A stretch of 64,000 nt of DNA from JACDAN01 sp963802375 (GCA_963802375.1 CAWDIJ010000010.1:930001-994000), one strand, 5' to 3'; shown: positions 34,553 through 42,217, counted from the stretch's first letter. Translations and numbers: made by a program. Notes: generated by a model not told the origin, from the sequence alone.

Positions 34553-34978
34553 TCAGCGCGGCCTTTGTCTAGCGGGTAGTTCGCGCAGAGCAGCCGCTAC
34601 TCGCTTGTGCACGCGTGCGCTGTGCGTGACGCAAAAGACGTTGCCTTGGCGCACCTGGTCGTTGAACCGCTGGGGTCTTTGCGCCCCAGGCGTGGCCGCG
34701 ACGGAACAGTAGACCGCGTTCTCCTCGCCCGCGAGACCGTCGCCGAGCAGACCATTCACTTGTCGCTGGCCATCCTCGCCGCAGAGATGACTGCCTGCCG
34801 CAGTGATTCCGTGTCTGCGCAGTGCTGCCACGACTTCGGCCGGAGTGTGTGGAGCAGTCTTGCCTCTGCACTCGTTCTCCTGGCTCGTCAGCGCTGGGAC
34901 ACCCGTTCCCTTCTCGTCCGTGCCGCCGCACCCCGTCACAACGAGCAGCACGAGCACAAGAGCGATCCGACCTTTCAT
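34553..34978 (-). CDS. putative lipoprotein, unknown
   Basis: 141 residues from ATG 34978: MKGRIALVLVLLVVTGCGGT is a lipoprotein signal with lipobox VTGC, so Cys17 would be lipidated and the protein surface-anchored. The mature part has Cys in NECRG, SHLCGEDG, AVYCSVA and VFCVTHS, possibly two disulfides. No family was recognised. A longer upstream reading lacks a signal and is rejected. It lies between two copies of a 17-base repeat, the right one starting right at its start codon. Confidence 0.65.
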   Translation of the reverse strand: MKGRIALVLVLLVVTGCGGTDEKGTGVPALTSQENECRGKTAPHTPAEVVAALRRHGITAAGSHLCGEDGQRQVNGLLGDGLAGEENAVYCSVAATPGAQRPQRFNDQVRQGNVFCVTHSARVHKRVAAALRELPARQRPR

Positions 34979-34995
34979 CGCAGCGCCCAGCGCTC
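34979..34995 (+). repeat. direct repeat, copy 2 (CGCAGCGCCCAGCGCTC)
   Basis: Exact second copy of the 34498-34514 sequence, directly adjacent to the lipoprotein start codon (34978) on the 5' side of that gene. Confidence 0.6.
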
Positions 34996-35124
34996 CGGGT
35001 GCCTGCGTTCGAGCCACCACGCCGACGCCCGCCAATCCGACGACGCCGCACGGAGGATCAGGACGAACCGCCCGAGCCTCGGAGAGGGCGTCCGTCGCCT
35101 GCGGCCCTGCCGCTGGGAGCGGGG

Positions 35125-35220
35125 CGTGACGCTCCGGAGAACCTGCGCTCGCTCTGCACGCGTTGCCATAGCGAGGGGCACGGACGCACGCGTCCGAGCG
35201 CACGCGTTTCCCCGAGGTAG
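35125..35220 (+). pseudogene. C-terminal fragment of an HNH nuclease domain
   Basis: The plus frame ending in TAG 35218-35220 reads DAPENLRSLCTRCHSEGHGR, which matches the end of HNH endonuclease domains (N-L-x-x-L-C-x-x-C-H). The upstream part of the domain, with its zinc Cys pair and DH core, cannot be found in one frame. The segment between 34980 and 35125 is GC-rich with fragments in other frames, as expected for decay. It may instead be a chance similarity. Confidence 0.4.
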
Positions 35221-35280
35221 CAGGGCTCTGGTGCCGCGTGATCGCGGGCCAGAAGCCGGTATGCATTGCTGGGTGGGGCA

Positions 35281-36117
35281 CTAGGCGCGGGGCCGCTCGT
35301 CGACCCGGCGAATCCAGGCGGCGAGGTTCGGATGCTCGTCGCCAAGGGGCTGGAACTCACGAAGGATCAGGTGGAACTCCTCCGTGTCGCGCTCGTTGGA
35401 GAGGAGCGCGTACTTGAGGAACGGGAAGGCGGCGCAGTCGGCGGCCGAGAACTGGCCGAAGAGAAAGTCCCGTCCGGCGAGGAGATTCTCGAAGGTGTCG
35501 AGCGCAGCAGTCAGCTCACGGCCGAGCGCGGCGATGCGCTCTTGATCCGGTGCCTCTTTGGCCCGCTCGGCCTCGATCTCGTTCGGCGGGCGCTTCCAGA
35601 CGCGGTTGAACCAGTCGAGGAAGATGTCCACCGCAGCGCGGCGTGACGGCTCACTCGGGAACAGCGGCGGGTCCGGCGTGCGAGCCTCGAGGTAGCGCAG
35701 GATCTCGGTCGAGTCGACGACGACATGCCCGTCCTCCATGAGCACCGGCACGAGGGACTGGCCGCTGACCCGCTCGACCTCGCTACGGTCCCTGGGATCG
35801 ACTTCGATCCAATCGATGTCGAGACCCTTGTGTCCCGCGCCGAGGGCGACCCGTTCGACGTTCGTCGAGAATGGGATCCGGTAGACCTTCACAGCTAAAC
35901 GCTGGTCATGATCGTTCGGTAGGACGGCGGCATCAGGAGCCCCCGGTGCGGACGTGGTGCGCCGCGCCCACGTCCGCACCGGCAGGTGGGCCGCCCGAGC
36001 GGCCTCACGGGATTCCCAATCGCCGTAAACGTCGATGCTCACTGGGACCCCGACCTCTGCCGGATGCTCGATAACGATAAGGACGTAGCCTCGCTCTCTA
36101 CTCACGCGACCGCTCAT
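35281..36117 (-). CDS. glutathione S-transferase-like protein with N-terminal extension
   Basis: 278 residues from ATG 36117, which has GAGGAG 7 bases upstream. The C-terminal 203 residues form a GST: thioredoxin-like half VKVYRIPFSTNVERVALGAG, QSLVPVLMEDGHVVVDSTEI (cis-Pro VPVL and the ES-type DSTEIL), then an all-helical half ending LAAWIRRVDERPRA. The first 75 residues (RERGYVLIVIEHPAEVGVPV...) look like a separate small domain and are in frame without a stop. GTG 35892 would start the GST alone. Actinobacteria lack glutathione, so another thiol or a non-catalytic role is possible. Confidence 0.8.
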   Translation of the reverse strand: MSGRVSRERGYVLIVIEHPAEVGVPVSIDVYGDWESREAARAAHLPVRTWARRTTSAPGAPDAAVLPNDHDQRLAVKVYRIPFSTNVERVALGAGHKGLDIDWIEVDPRDRSEVERVSGQSLVPVLMEDGHVVVDSTEILRYLEARTPDPPLFPSEPSRRAAVDIFLDWFNRVWKRPPNEIEAERAKEAPDQERIAALGRELTAALDTFENLLAGRDFLFGQFSAADCAAFPFLKYALLSNERDTEEFHLILREFQPLGDEHPNLAAWIRRVDERPRA

Positions 36118-36339
36118 CGTTTGGCTCCTCGGCCAGAGCGTAGATCGCCGTTCAGACCGGCGAACGGTTTGGGCTGGCATGGCTGCTCAAACGGCGTTGT
36201 TCAGCGAGCGGAACAGCTATGCGTCAGGTTGCCTCCGCTGGCGAGATTCGAGGACAGCACGGGGACGGCACGCGACCGCGTTTTCCGCCTCTCGCCAGGC
36301 CGAATCGTTCTCGAGCTTCGCTGGCGAGCGGAGGTCGAA

Positions 36340-36411
36340 TGGCCCCGGATGGAGTCGAACCATCGCACGCAGATTCGAAGTCTGCCGCTCTATCCACTGA
36401 GCTACGGGGCC
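36340..36411 (-). tRNA. tRNA-Arg (anticodon TCG)
   Basis: Minus strand: acceptor GGCCCCG/CGGGGCC, discriminator A at 36340, D arm GCTCAGTGGATAGAGC, anticodon arm GCAGA-CTTCGAA-TCTGC giving TCG, T arm GATGGTTCGACTCCATC. Its 3' end is repeated at 33406-33420, a pattern made by tRNA-targeting integrases. Confidence 0.95.
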
Positions 36412-36434
36412 GGGTCCGGTCAGAGTAGCGCCCG

Positions 36435-36821
36435 GTGGACGTGGAATCGGCAGCCGGACGGTGGCGCGAGACGTGGCTCCGGGCGTGGCCGGCGAAGGAC
36501 CTCGACGCGATCGCGGCGCTCTACGCGCCCGGGGCGCGCTTCCGGTCGATGCCCTTTCGTGACCTGCAGGAGCCACGTGCCTACGTCGAGTGGACGTTCG
36601 CCAAGCAGGACGAGGCCGAGGTCTGGTTCGGCGAGCCGATCGTCACCGGCGATCGCGCCACATGCGAGTACTGGGGCGTGGTCACCTATCAGGGTCGCGC
36701 GGAGACGATCGCCGGCGTGTCCGTGATCCGGTTCGGCGCAGACGGGCTCGTCATCGATCAACGGGACTACTGGAACGCGGAGGACGGGCGCCGCGAGCCG
36801 CCCGAGGGCTGGGGCTGCTAG
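36435..36821 (+). CDS. SnoaL/NTF2-like domain protein
   Basis: 128 residues: WLRAWPAKDLDAIAALYAPG at the start, then FRDLQEPRAYVEWTF and TCEYWGVVTYQGRAETIAGV, the cone-shaped NTF2-like fold of SnoaL-type proteins. Such proteins bind or isomerise small ligands; the substrate is unknown. ATG-less start: GTG 36435 is used. Its TAG overlaps the convergent dehydrogenase TAG (shared CTAG at 36818-36821). Confidence 0.85.
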   Translation: MDVESAAGRWRETWLRAWPAKDLDAIAALYAPGARFRSMPFRDLQEPRAYVEWTFAKQDEAEVWFGEPIVTGDRATCEYWGVVTYQGRAETIAGVSVIRFGADGLVIDQRDYWNAEDGRREPPEGWGC

Positions 36822-37708
36822 ACCTCGTCGGGCGGACGCTCGTACCGCTCGGCCGCCAGCAGGTTGTCGACGAGCACACGGGTCATCGCCTCGCGCGTTG
36901 CCTGCGTCGCGGTCCCGAGGTGCGGCGTCATGACGACGTTCTCCAGGCCGAAGAGCTCGCGCGGAACATCCGGCTCGTTGGCGAAGACGTCGAGCCCGGC
37001 TCGGAGTCGGCCGGCGACCAGCTCGGCGACGAGCGCGGCCTCTTCGACGACCTGGCCGCGGGAGGTGTTGACGATGCAGGCGCCGTCGCGCATCAGCGCC
37101 AGCCGGCGCCGATCGACGAAGCCGCGTGTCTCCTCAGTGAGCGGGACGTGGAGGGTGACGACGTCAACTTCGCCGAGCAGCTCGTCCAGTGGCCGGTACG
37201 CCGGGTCGTCGTCGGGCCTGCTGCGCGTGTAGAGCACTCGCATGTCGAACGCATGGGCCCGCTGCGCGACCGCGCTCCCGATCCGCCCGACACCGACGAT
37301 CCCGAGCGTCGAGCCGCTCACCTCGTCGCCCTTCAGCGGCTCGTCGGCCCAGCCGCTCCCCCACCGGCCCGAGCGGACGACTCGGTCGCCGGCCGCGATC
37401 CGCCGTCGGACGGCCAGGATCAGCCCCATGGTCAGGTCGGCGGTCGCCGCGGCCGTGACTCCCGGCGTGTTGGTCACAACAACGCCTCGCTCGCGGCAAG
37501 CGTCCACGTCGACGAGGTCGTACCCGGCGCCGTAGTTCGCGACGAGCTTCAGGTTCGGGAACCGCTCGAGGACCTCTCGGTCGACGCGCTCGGCGACCAC
37601 GGCAAGCGCCTCCACGTCGTCGCGGGGCTTTCCGAGATCGCCGTACTCGACGTCGGCGAGCTCGCCCCAAGCCGGGCCGGGGAAGCGGCGTGAGGCGAGG
37701 ATCTTCAG
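36818..37708 (-). CDS. D-2-hydroxyacid dehydrogenase (glyoxylate/hydroxypyruvate reductase type)
   Basis: NAD(P)-dependent oxidoreductase. NAD-binding GSTLGIVGVGRIGSAVAQRA, catalytic Arg in NTSRGQVVEEAAL, Glu in VFANEPDVP, His in MTPHLGTATQATR. The first ATG/GTG in frame (37615) would remove about 30 residues of the catalytic domain (KILASRRFPGPAWGELADVE), which are coding in the same frame. Starting at CTG 37708 gives MKILASRRF, the usual family start, only 7 bases after the tRNA-His 3' end. 296 residues with that start, 265 with GTG 37615. Confidence 0.9.
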   Translation of the reverse strand: MKILASRRFPGPAWGELADVEYGDLGKPRDDVEALAVVAERVDREVLERFPNLKLVANYGAGYDLVDVDACRERGVVVTNTPGVTAAATADLTMGLILAVRRRIAAGDRVVRSGRWGSGWADEPLKGDEVSGSTLGIVGVGRIGSAVAQRAHAFDMRVLYTRSRPDDDPAYRPLDELLGEVDVVTLHVPLTEETRGFVDRRRLALMRDGACIVNTSRGQVVEEAALVAELVAGRLRAGLDVFANEPDVPRELFGLENVVMTPHLGTATQATREAMTRVLVDNLLAAERYERPPDEV

Positions 37709-37715
37709 CGTGAGA

Positions 37716-37789
37716 GGTGGCGGAGGGGACTCGAACCCCCGACCACCGGGACCACAACCCGGGGCTCTACCAACTGAGCTACCGCCACC
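37716..37789 (-). tRNA. tRNA-His (anticodon GTG)
   Basis: Minus strand: acceptor GTGGCGG/CCGCCAC with an extra 5' G at 37789 opposite C73 at 37716, the identity element of tRNA-His. Anticodon arm CCGGG-TTGTGGT-CCCGG, T arm GGGGGTTCGAGTCCCC. The hydroxyacid dehydrogenase begins 7 bases downstream, so tRNA and mRNA are very probably cotranscribed and cut apart. Confidence 0.95.
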
Positions 37790-37824
37790 GCGCTACGCCA
37801 AGGATAGCTGCGTCTCTTCGCCCC

Positions 37825-38376
37825 TCAGGCTCGCACCGGTGCCCGCGCGAACTCTTCGACCAGCGTCTTGCAGAAGGCGGGAAGATCGTCGGGACTTCGG
37901 CTGGAGATCAATCCGTCGTCGACGACGACCTCCCTGTCGACCCAGTTGCCGCCTGCGTTCTTGACGTCGGTCCGGATCGACGGGTACGAAGTCAGTGTCC
38001 GGTCGCGGACGACGTCGGCCTCGACGAGCGTCCACGGGCCGTGGCAGATCACGGCGACCGGCTTGCCCGACTCGATGAACGTCCTCGCGAAGCGCACGGC
38101 GTCCTCGTCGGCCCGAAGCGTGTCCGGGTTTCCGACCCCGCCGGGGAGCACCAGCCCGTCGTAGTCGTCCGCCGTCACATCACTCACGGCCCGGTCGACC
38201 TGGAAGGTGTCCGCCTTGTCGTAGTGGTCGAAGCCCTGGATCTCGCCCTCCTCGAGCGAGACGAGCTCCGGCGTGCCGCCCGCCTGCTCGACGGCCTTCC
38301 ACGGTTCCGTCAGCTCCACCTGCTCGACCATGTCGGTCGCCAGAAACGCGATTCTCTTGCCGTTCAGCTCGGCCAT
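37825..38376 (-). CDS. DJ-1/PfpI family protein
   Basis: 183 residues. KRIAFLATDMVEQVELTEPW, the acidic DGLVLPGGVGNPDTLR, and the nucleophile elbow VAVICHGPWTLVEADVV with Cys followed by His, the PfpI/YhbO pattern of deglycase- or protease-like stress proteins. ATG 38376 begins MAELNGKR. Substrate cannot be told from sequence. It is upstream of tRNA-His on the same strand. Confidence 0.93.
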   Translation of the reverse strand: MAELNGKRIAFLATDMVEQVELTEPWKAVEQAGGTPELVSLEEGEIQGFDHYDKADTFQVDRAVSDVTADDYDGLVLPGGVGNPDTLRADEDAVRFARTFIESGKPVAVICHGPWTLVEADVVRDRTLTSYPSIRTDVKNAGGNWVDREVVVDDGLISSRSPDDLPAFCKTLVEEFARAPVRA

Positions 38377-38444
38377 GTCTCCTCCTCGGTTGGTTTCCCC
38401 CGAGGCCTACCCGGGAGGGCCCGGCGCTACGCTTTGCGGAACGG

Positions 38445-38516
38445 GCGCCCGTAGCTCAGTGGAAGAGCAGCGGACTTCTAATCCGCGGGTCGGAGGTTCG
38501 AATCCTCCCGGGCGCG
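38445..38516 (+). tRNA. tRNA-Arg (anticodon TCT)
   Basis: Plus strand: acceptor GCGCCCG/CGGGCGC, discriminator G, D arm GCTCAGTGGAAGAGC, anticodon arm GCGGA-CTTCTAA-TCCGC giving TCT, T arm GGAGGTTCGAATCCTCC. It decodes AGA, a rare codon in such a GC-rich genome. Confidence 0.95.
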
Positions 38517-38571
38517 TGCTCCTCCGCCAGCGGTGAGCGGCGAGACGCCAGAGCACCACGAAGTGGGCTGG

Positions 38572-38844
38572 CTACGTGTCGACGTCGGGATCGAGCTCGT
38601 CCGCTCGCTGGGCCCGCGCTTCGGCGGCTTCGCGCTCGCGGCGTGCGCGGTCGGCCTGCTCCTGCGCCTCCGCTTCCCGCTGCTGGGCTTGCTCCGCCTG
38701 CTCGTCCGCTCCGCGCCGAAGCTCGTGGGCTTCCTCGCGACGGTCCTCGAGCTTCCGCTCGCGGGCCCGGCGGCCGCCGAACAGCGCGACGGCGAGCACG
38801 ACGATCACGGCGATCACGATCAACACGATGATCCAGGTATCCAT
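38572..38844 (-). CDS. small membrane-anchored coiled-coil protein
   Basis: 90 residues from ATG 38844: one N-terminal transmembrane helix (MDTWIIVLIVIAVIVVLAVA) followed by a long charged helix with heptad-like Ala/Glu/Arg/Gln pattern (REEAHELRRGADEQAEQAQQ...). GGTGGG upstream could serve as the ribosome site. Similar anchor-plus-coiled-coil proteins are common in actinobacteria and lack an assigned role. Confidence 0.75.
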   Translation of the reverse strand: MDTWIIVLIVIAVIVVLAVALFGGRRARERKLEDRREEAHELRRGADEQAEQAQQREAEAQEQADRARREREAAEARAQRADELDPDVDT

Positions 38845-38941
38845 GACACCCACCTTTCCCCCCTTGGCGAGAGGCAAACAGGGAGCTAGCTCCTCCGCAT
38901 CGGCCTGGATCCATCGATGGCTCTCGACGAGCGATTCCGAT

Positions 38942-40012
38942 TTAGACGGGCGCGGCCTCGCGCGAACCGCGTTCACGGCGGTGGCTAAGCCAGGCCAGGA
39001 GCAGCACCTGGATCGCCCCGGCGACAGGGATCGCCGCCAGCGCTCCGAGGATCCCGGCGATCTTGGCGCCGATCAGCACCGAGACGAGGATCGCGAGCGG
39101 CGAGAGCTGCACGGTCCTGCTGTAGACGAGCGGCTGGAGCAGATGGTTCTCGATCTGCTGGTAGACGATCATGAAGACCAGCACGATGATCCCCGCCGGC
39201 ACCGACGTCAGGAACGCGACGGCGGTGAGGATGATCGCCGCCAGCGTGGCGCCGGCGAGCGGGATCAGGTCGAGGATCGCCACTAGCAGCCCGAGGGCGA
39301 CCGCGTAGGGAACATCCAGGATCAGGAGCACGATCGTCGAGCTGACGCCGGCGATCACGCTGATCAGCAGGTTCCCCGTCACGTAGCCGCCGACCGTCCG
39401 GTAGATGTCGTTGCCGATGCCGCGCCACGTTTCCCGTGAGCGCTCCGGCAGCAGCGCGTAGAAGCGCTCCATCCACCTGGGGCCTTCCAGGAGCATGAAG
39501 AACGTCATGAACGCGATCGTGACTGCGGCGACGATGAACGTGATCACGCTCTGCGTGATCGCGAGCGCGGTGTCGGATAGGCCCAGCACGCCCGCGGCGC
39601 CGCCGCCTTGGACGGCGTCGCGCACACGCTGCTCGATCTCGTAGCGCTCGGCCAGCTCGCCGAGCGGGCCGCGTCCCTCCGACACGTCGCGCACGTAGTC
39701 CGGCAGCTCCTCGGCGAAGCCCGTCGCCTCGTCGACCAGGGTCGGGATGAAGAGCGAGCCGGCGGCGATGATCACGCCGAGCGCGAGCAGCGAGGTGATG
39801 GCGGTCGCGAGCCCACGGCGCAGACCCCGCCGCTCGAATGCCTCCACAGCCGGGTTCAGCGCCAGCGTCAGGAAGATCGCGACGATGACCCAGGTGAGCA
39901 CCTGCCGCGAGATCCACGTGACGTAGAGCAGCAGGAGGAAGCCGAAGGTGATCCCGAGAACGGCGAGGATCGTCGTCGGTCGGAGGCGAATGATCCGCTC
40001 TTCGGCGGGCAC
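38942..40012 (-). CDS. AI-2E family transporter
   Basis: 356 residues with eight predicted helices and the family's conserved segments: VIVAIFLTLALNPAVEAFER near the N-terminus, IGNDIYRTVGGYVTGNLLIS, YAVALGLLVAILDLIPLAGA and QQIENHLLQPLVYSRTVQLS. Members export autoinducer-2, act as Na+/H+ antiporters or have unknown cargo; the name does not fix the substrate. GTG 40012 begins at the hydrophobic core; the longer extension upstream overlaps the divergent gene and is rejected. Confidence 0.9.
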   Translation of the reverse strand: MPAEERIIRLRPTTILAVLGITFGFLLLLYVTWISRQVLTWVIVAIFLTLALNPAVEAFERRGLRRGLATAITSLLALGVIIAAGSLFIPTLVDEATGFAEELPDYVRDVSEGRGPLGELAERYEIEQRVRDAVQGGGAAGVLGLSDTALAITQSVITFIVAAVTIAFMTFFMLLEGPRWMERFYALLPERSRETWRGIGNDIYRTVGGYVTGNLLISVIAGVSSTIVLLILDVPYAVALGLLVAILDLIPLAGATLAAIILTAVAFLTSVPAGIIVLVFMIVYQQIENHLLQPLVYSRTVQLSPLAILVSVLIGAKIAGILGALAAIPVAGAIQVLLLAWLSHRRERGSREAAPV

Positions 40013-40074
40013 GGCGCAAGGATCGCGTGACGGTCGGACGTTTCGGCCGGTCCCGGCGTGGTGAAATGCGCGGC

Positions 40075-40371
40075 ATGAGCCTTCGCGGGACCCCGATCGA
40101 GCAGGAGGCCGAGCTCCCTGACGGCCGCGTGTTCCTGGTGCGGGTCGGCGTGCCGAACGATCCCTACATCGCGAGGCGCGAGCTCGACACGGTCGCGATC
40201 GAGCTCGTCGAGGACGGCCAAGTGGCCGCCTCCGTGAACACGGTGCTCGGCCCCAACCACGAGAGCGAGGCCCGCGCACTCGTCCGGCAGGTCGCGGACA
40301 GGCTCGCGTCGGGCGACCTGGAGCCCACGGCGGGGGCGCTCGAGCCTCTGGCGGACACAATCCTCCAATGA
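40075..40371 (+). CDS. conserved-looking 98-residue protein
   Basis: ATG 40075 gives MSLRGTPIEQEAELPDGRVF, then LVRVGVPNDPYIARRELDTV and AIELVEDGQVAASVNTVLGP, a compact alpha/beta pattern without signal or membrane helix. No family was recognised. Its stop overlaps the start of the peptidylprolyl isomerase as ATGA, so the two are coupled; a role connected to that isomerase is only suggested by position. Confidence 0.7.
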   Translation: MSLRGTPIEQEAELPDGRVFLVRVGVPNDPYIARRELDTVAIELVEDGQVAASVNTVLGPNHESEARALVRQVADRLASGDLEPTAGALEPLADTILQ

Positions 40372-40832
40372 GGCAGGCGACCATCCACACGAGCAAGGGA
40401 GCGATCGAGCTCGAGCTGTACCCGAACGAGGCGCCGAAGACGGTCGAGAACTTCGTCAAGCTCGCCCGCGACGGCTTCTACGACGGAGTCATCTTCCACC
40501 GGGTGATCCCCGACTTCATGATCCAGGGCGGAGACCCCACCGGCACCGGGACGGGCGGCCCGGGGTACGAGTTCGAGGACGAGTTCAACGAGCACCGGGT
40601 CGTCCGGGGCGCGCTGGCGATGGCGAACGCCGGGCCGAACACGAACGGGAGCCAGTTCTTCATCGTCACCGCAGAGGCGACGCCGTGGCTGGACGGAAAG
40701 CACACCGTCTTCGGCCAGGTGACGTCGGGGATGGACGTGGTCGACCGGATCTGTGAGGCCGAGCGGGACGAGAACGACCGCCCGGCGAGCCCGGTCGCGA
40801 TCGAGCGCGTCGAGCTGCCGGACAACTCCTAG
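40368..40832 (+). CDS. peptidylprolyl isomerase (cyclophilin type)
   Basis: 154 residues. Cyclophilin landmarks are present: PKTVENFVKLARDGFYDGVI, FHRVIPDFMIQGGDPTGTGT with the catalytic Arg/Phe/Met/Gln set, LAMANAGPNTNGSQFFIVTA, and DGKHTVFGQVTSGMDVVDRI. There is no signal peptide, so it is cytoplasmic. ATG 40368 is coupled to the preceding small gene. Confidence 0.96.
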   Translation: MRQATIHTSKGAIELELYPNEAPKTVENFVKLARDGFYDGVIFHRVIPDFMIQGGDPTGTGTGGPGYEFEDEFNEHRVVRGALAMANAGPNTNGSQFFIVTAEATPWLDGKHTVFGQVTSGMDVVDRICEAERDENDRPASPVAIERVELPDNS

Positions 40833-40843
40833 CGACCTCGTAG

Positions 40844-40914
40844 AGCGGGCGGCGGGAATCGAACCCGCATAACTAGCTTGGAAGGCTAGGGCTCTACCAT
40901 TGAGCTACGCCCGC
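40844..40914 (-). tRNA. tRNA-Gly (anticodon TCC)
   Basis: Minus strand: acceptor GCGGGCG/CGCCCGC with discriminator T, D arm GCTCAATGGTAGAGC, anticodon arm CTAGC-CTTCCAA-GCTAG giving TCC, T arm GCGGGTTCGATTCCCGC. It lies between the cyclophilin and ctaG genes on the opposite strand. Confidence 0.95.
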
Positions 40915-40935
40915 GCCGGACTAGCGTAGCGCCCG

Positions 40936-41700
40936 ATCTCCCGCCCCGACCCCTACTCCTGGACCGTCCACCCGGAGGCGACGCTCGGCGTCGCCGCGCT
41001 TGTGCTCGCCTACGTCCTGGCCACTCGGGGCGAGCGTGTCGAGCGGTGGCGCATCGTGTCCTTCGCGGCCGGGTGCCTGCTCCTGCTCGCCACCGCGGTC
41101 ACCCCGCTCGAGGCGCTGAGCTACCACCTGCTCTCGATGCACCTGCTCCAGAACGTGATCCTCGCCGAGTGGGCGCCGGCGCTGCTCGTGCTGGGCATCC
41201 CGCCGTCCGTCGCGGAGCGGCTCGCCCGGATAGCCGCAGTCAGGCAGCTGACCCGTCCGCCGGTCGCACTTGGCCTCTGGCTCCTCGTCTACTTCGCCTG
41301 GCACCTGCCCCCCGCTTACGACACGGCCCTGGAGCACCCGGCAACCCTGCTGCACCTGGAGCACGCGATGTACCTCGCCGCCGGCGCGCTGCTCTGGTGG
41401 CCTGTCTTCCAGGACGCGCCCCACCGCCTCTCCAACGCGGGGAGAGCGCTCTACCTCTTCGTCGCGTTCATCCTTGCGAGCCCGATCGGGCTCCTGCTCG
41501 CGCTCGCGCCCGAGGCGGCCTACGACTACTACGTCGAGGGCGGCGGGCTCTGGGGGCTCGGCCCGCATTCCGACCAGCAGCTCGCCGGCGTCACGATGGC
41601 GGTCGAGCAGGCGATCGTCTTCTTCGCCGTCTTCGCGATCTTCTTCTTCCGGTTCCTCGCAGACGAGGAACGGGTGCAGTACACCGCCGGGCACAAATAG
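40936..41700 (+). CDS. ctaG: cytochrome c oxidase assembly factor, CtaG/Caa3 family membrane protein
   Basis: About 254 residues, seven helices. HLLSMHLLQNVILAEWAPAL, YFAWHLPPAYDTALEHPATL, HLEHAMYLAAGALLWWPVFQ and GPHSDQQLAGVTMAVEQAIV are the His-rich CtaG-family motifs linked to copper delivery or assembly of terminal oxidases. The frame is coding from just after a TAG at 40927-40929 (PDPYSWTVHPEATLGVAAL precedes the first GTG at 41002), yet no ATG, GTG or TTG lies there; ATC 40936 is the best-placed start. GTG 41002 gives 232 residues. Perhaps linked to the respiratory side of NO metabolism, but norB is far away. Confidence 0.87.
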   Translation: MSRPDPYSWTVHPEATLGVAALVLAYVLATRGERVERWRIVSFAAGCLLLLATAVTPLEALSYHLLSMHLLQNVILAEWAPALLVLGIPPSVAERLARIAAVRQLTRPPVALGLWLLVYFAWHLPPAYDTALEHPATLLHLEHAMYLAAGALLWWPVFQDAPHRLSNAGRALYLFVAFILASPIGLLLALAPEAAYDYYVEGGGLWGLGPHSDQQLAGVTMAVEQAIVFFAVFAIFFFRFLADEERVQYTAGHK

Positions 41701-41715
41701 GCCGATCGGCCTATT
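41696..41715 (+). terminator. perfect 20-base palindrome at the end of ctaG
   Basis: AATAGGCCGATCGGCCTATT contains the ctaG stop and could end its transcript or bind a dimeric regulator before the PAS gene. A near copy of its left part, AATAGGCCGAACGGCC, occurs around 48075 upstream of ispH. Confidence 0.4.
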
Positions 41716-41756
41716 GCATTCCACAGGTCGGGCTGCCAGGTTGTGTGTTAGCACCC

Positions 41757-42137
41757 ATGCCGCAGCTTGCCCCTCCTCAGCAGGACCTCGTGCAGGAGAC
41801 GCTTCTCGGAGAGGCGCTCGAGCACGGGCCGGTCGGAGCGATCGTCCTCGACGAAGAGGGCCGGTATCTCGCGGCGAACCGACGTGCCTGCAAGCTGTCG
41901 GGCTACGCGCGGGAGGAACTGCTGGAAGGCGGCGCGCCGGCGCTCGGATTCGAGTCCGAGGAGGTCGCGGCCAGGATGGAGCAGATCGTGGACGGCGAAC
42001 TGGTCGGAGGCGTCGCGGAGATGAGGCGCAAAGACGGCACGCCGCTGACCTGCGAGTACCGCGTGGGCACGACCCGGAGCGGCGGGCTACCGTTCTTCGT
42101 CGTCGTCTTCTGGGAGCCGGGCGAGACCGAACGCTAG
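41757..42137 (+). CDS. stand-alone PAS domain protein
   Basis: 126 residues from ATG 41757. GPVGAIVLDEEGRYLAANRR, ACKLSGYAREELLEGGAPAL and GTPLTCEYRVGTTRSGGLPF outline a single PAS fold with no output domain. It may sense a ligand or partner with a kinase in trans. A 41-base gap with a palindrome separates it from ctaG. Confidence 0.85.
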   Translation: MPQLAPPQQDLVQETLLGEALEHGPVGAIVLDEEGRYLAANRRACKLSGYAREELLEGGAPALGFESEEVAARMEQIVDGELVGGVAEMRRKDGTPLTCEYRVGTTRSGGLPFFVVVFWEPGETER

Positions 42138-42143
42138 AGCTAG

Positions 42144-42217
42144 TCGGGACGGCCGGATTCGAACCGGCGGCCTCCCGCTCCCAAAGCGGGCGCGCTACCA
42201 GACTGCGCCACGTCCCG
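42144..42217 (-). tRNA. tRNA-Pro (anticodon TGG)
   Basis: Minus strand: acceptor CGGGACG/CGTCCCG, discriminator A, D arm GCGCAGTCTGGTAGCGC, anticodon arm CCCGC-TTTGGGA-GCGGG giving TGG, T arm GCCGGTTCGAATCCGGC. CCA is not encoded. Confidence 0.95.

Noticed and set aside
34979..35281. N-terminal extension of the lipoprotein gene up to 35281
   Set aside because: The signal peptide and lipobox begin at ATG 34978; the upstream reading lacks protein character.
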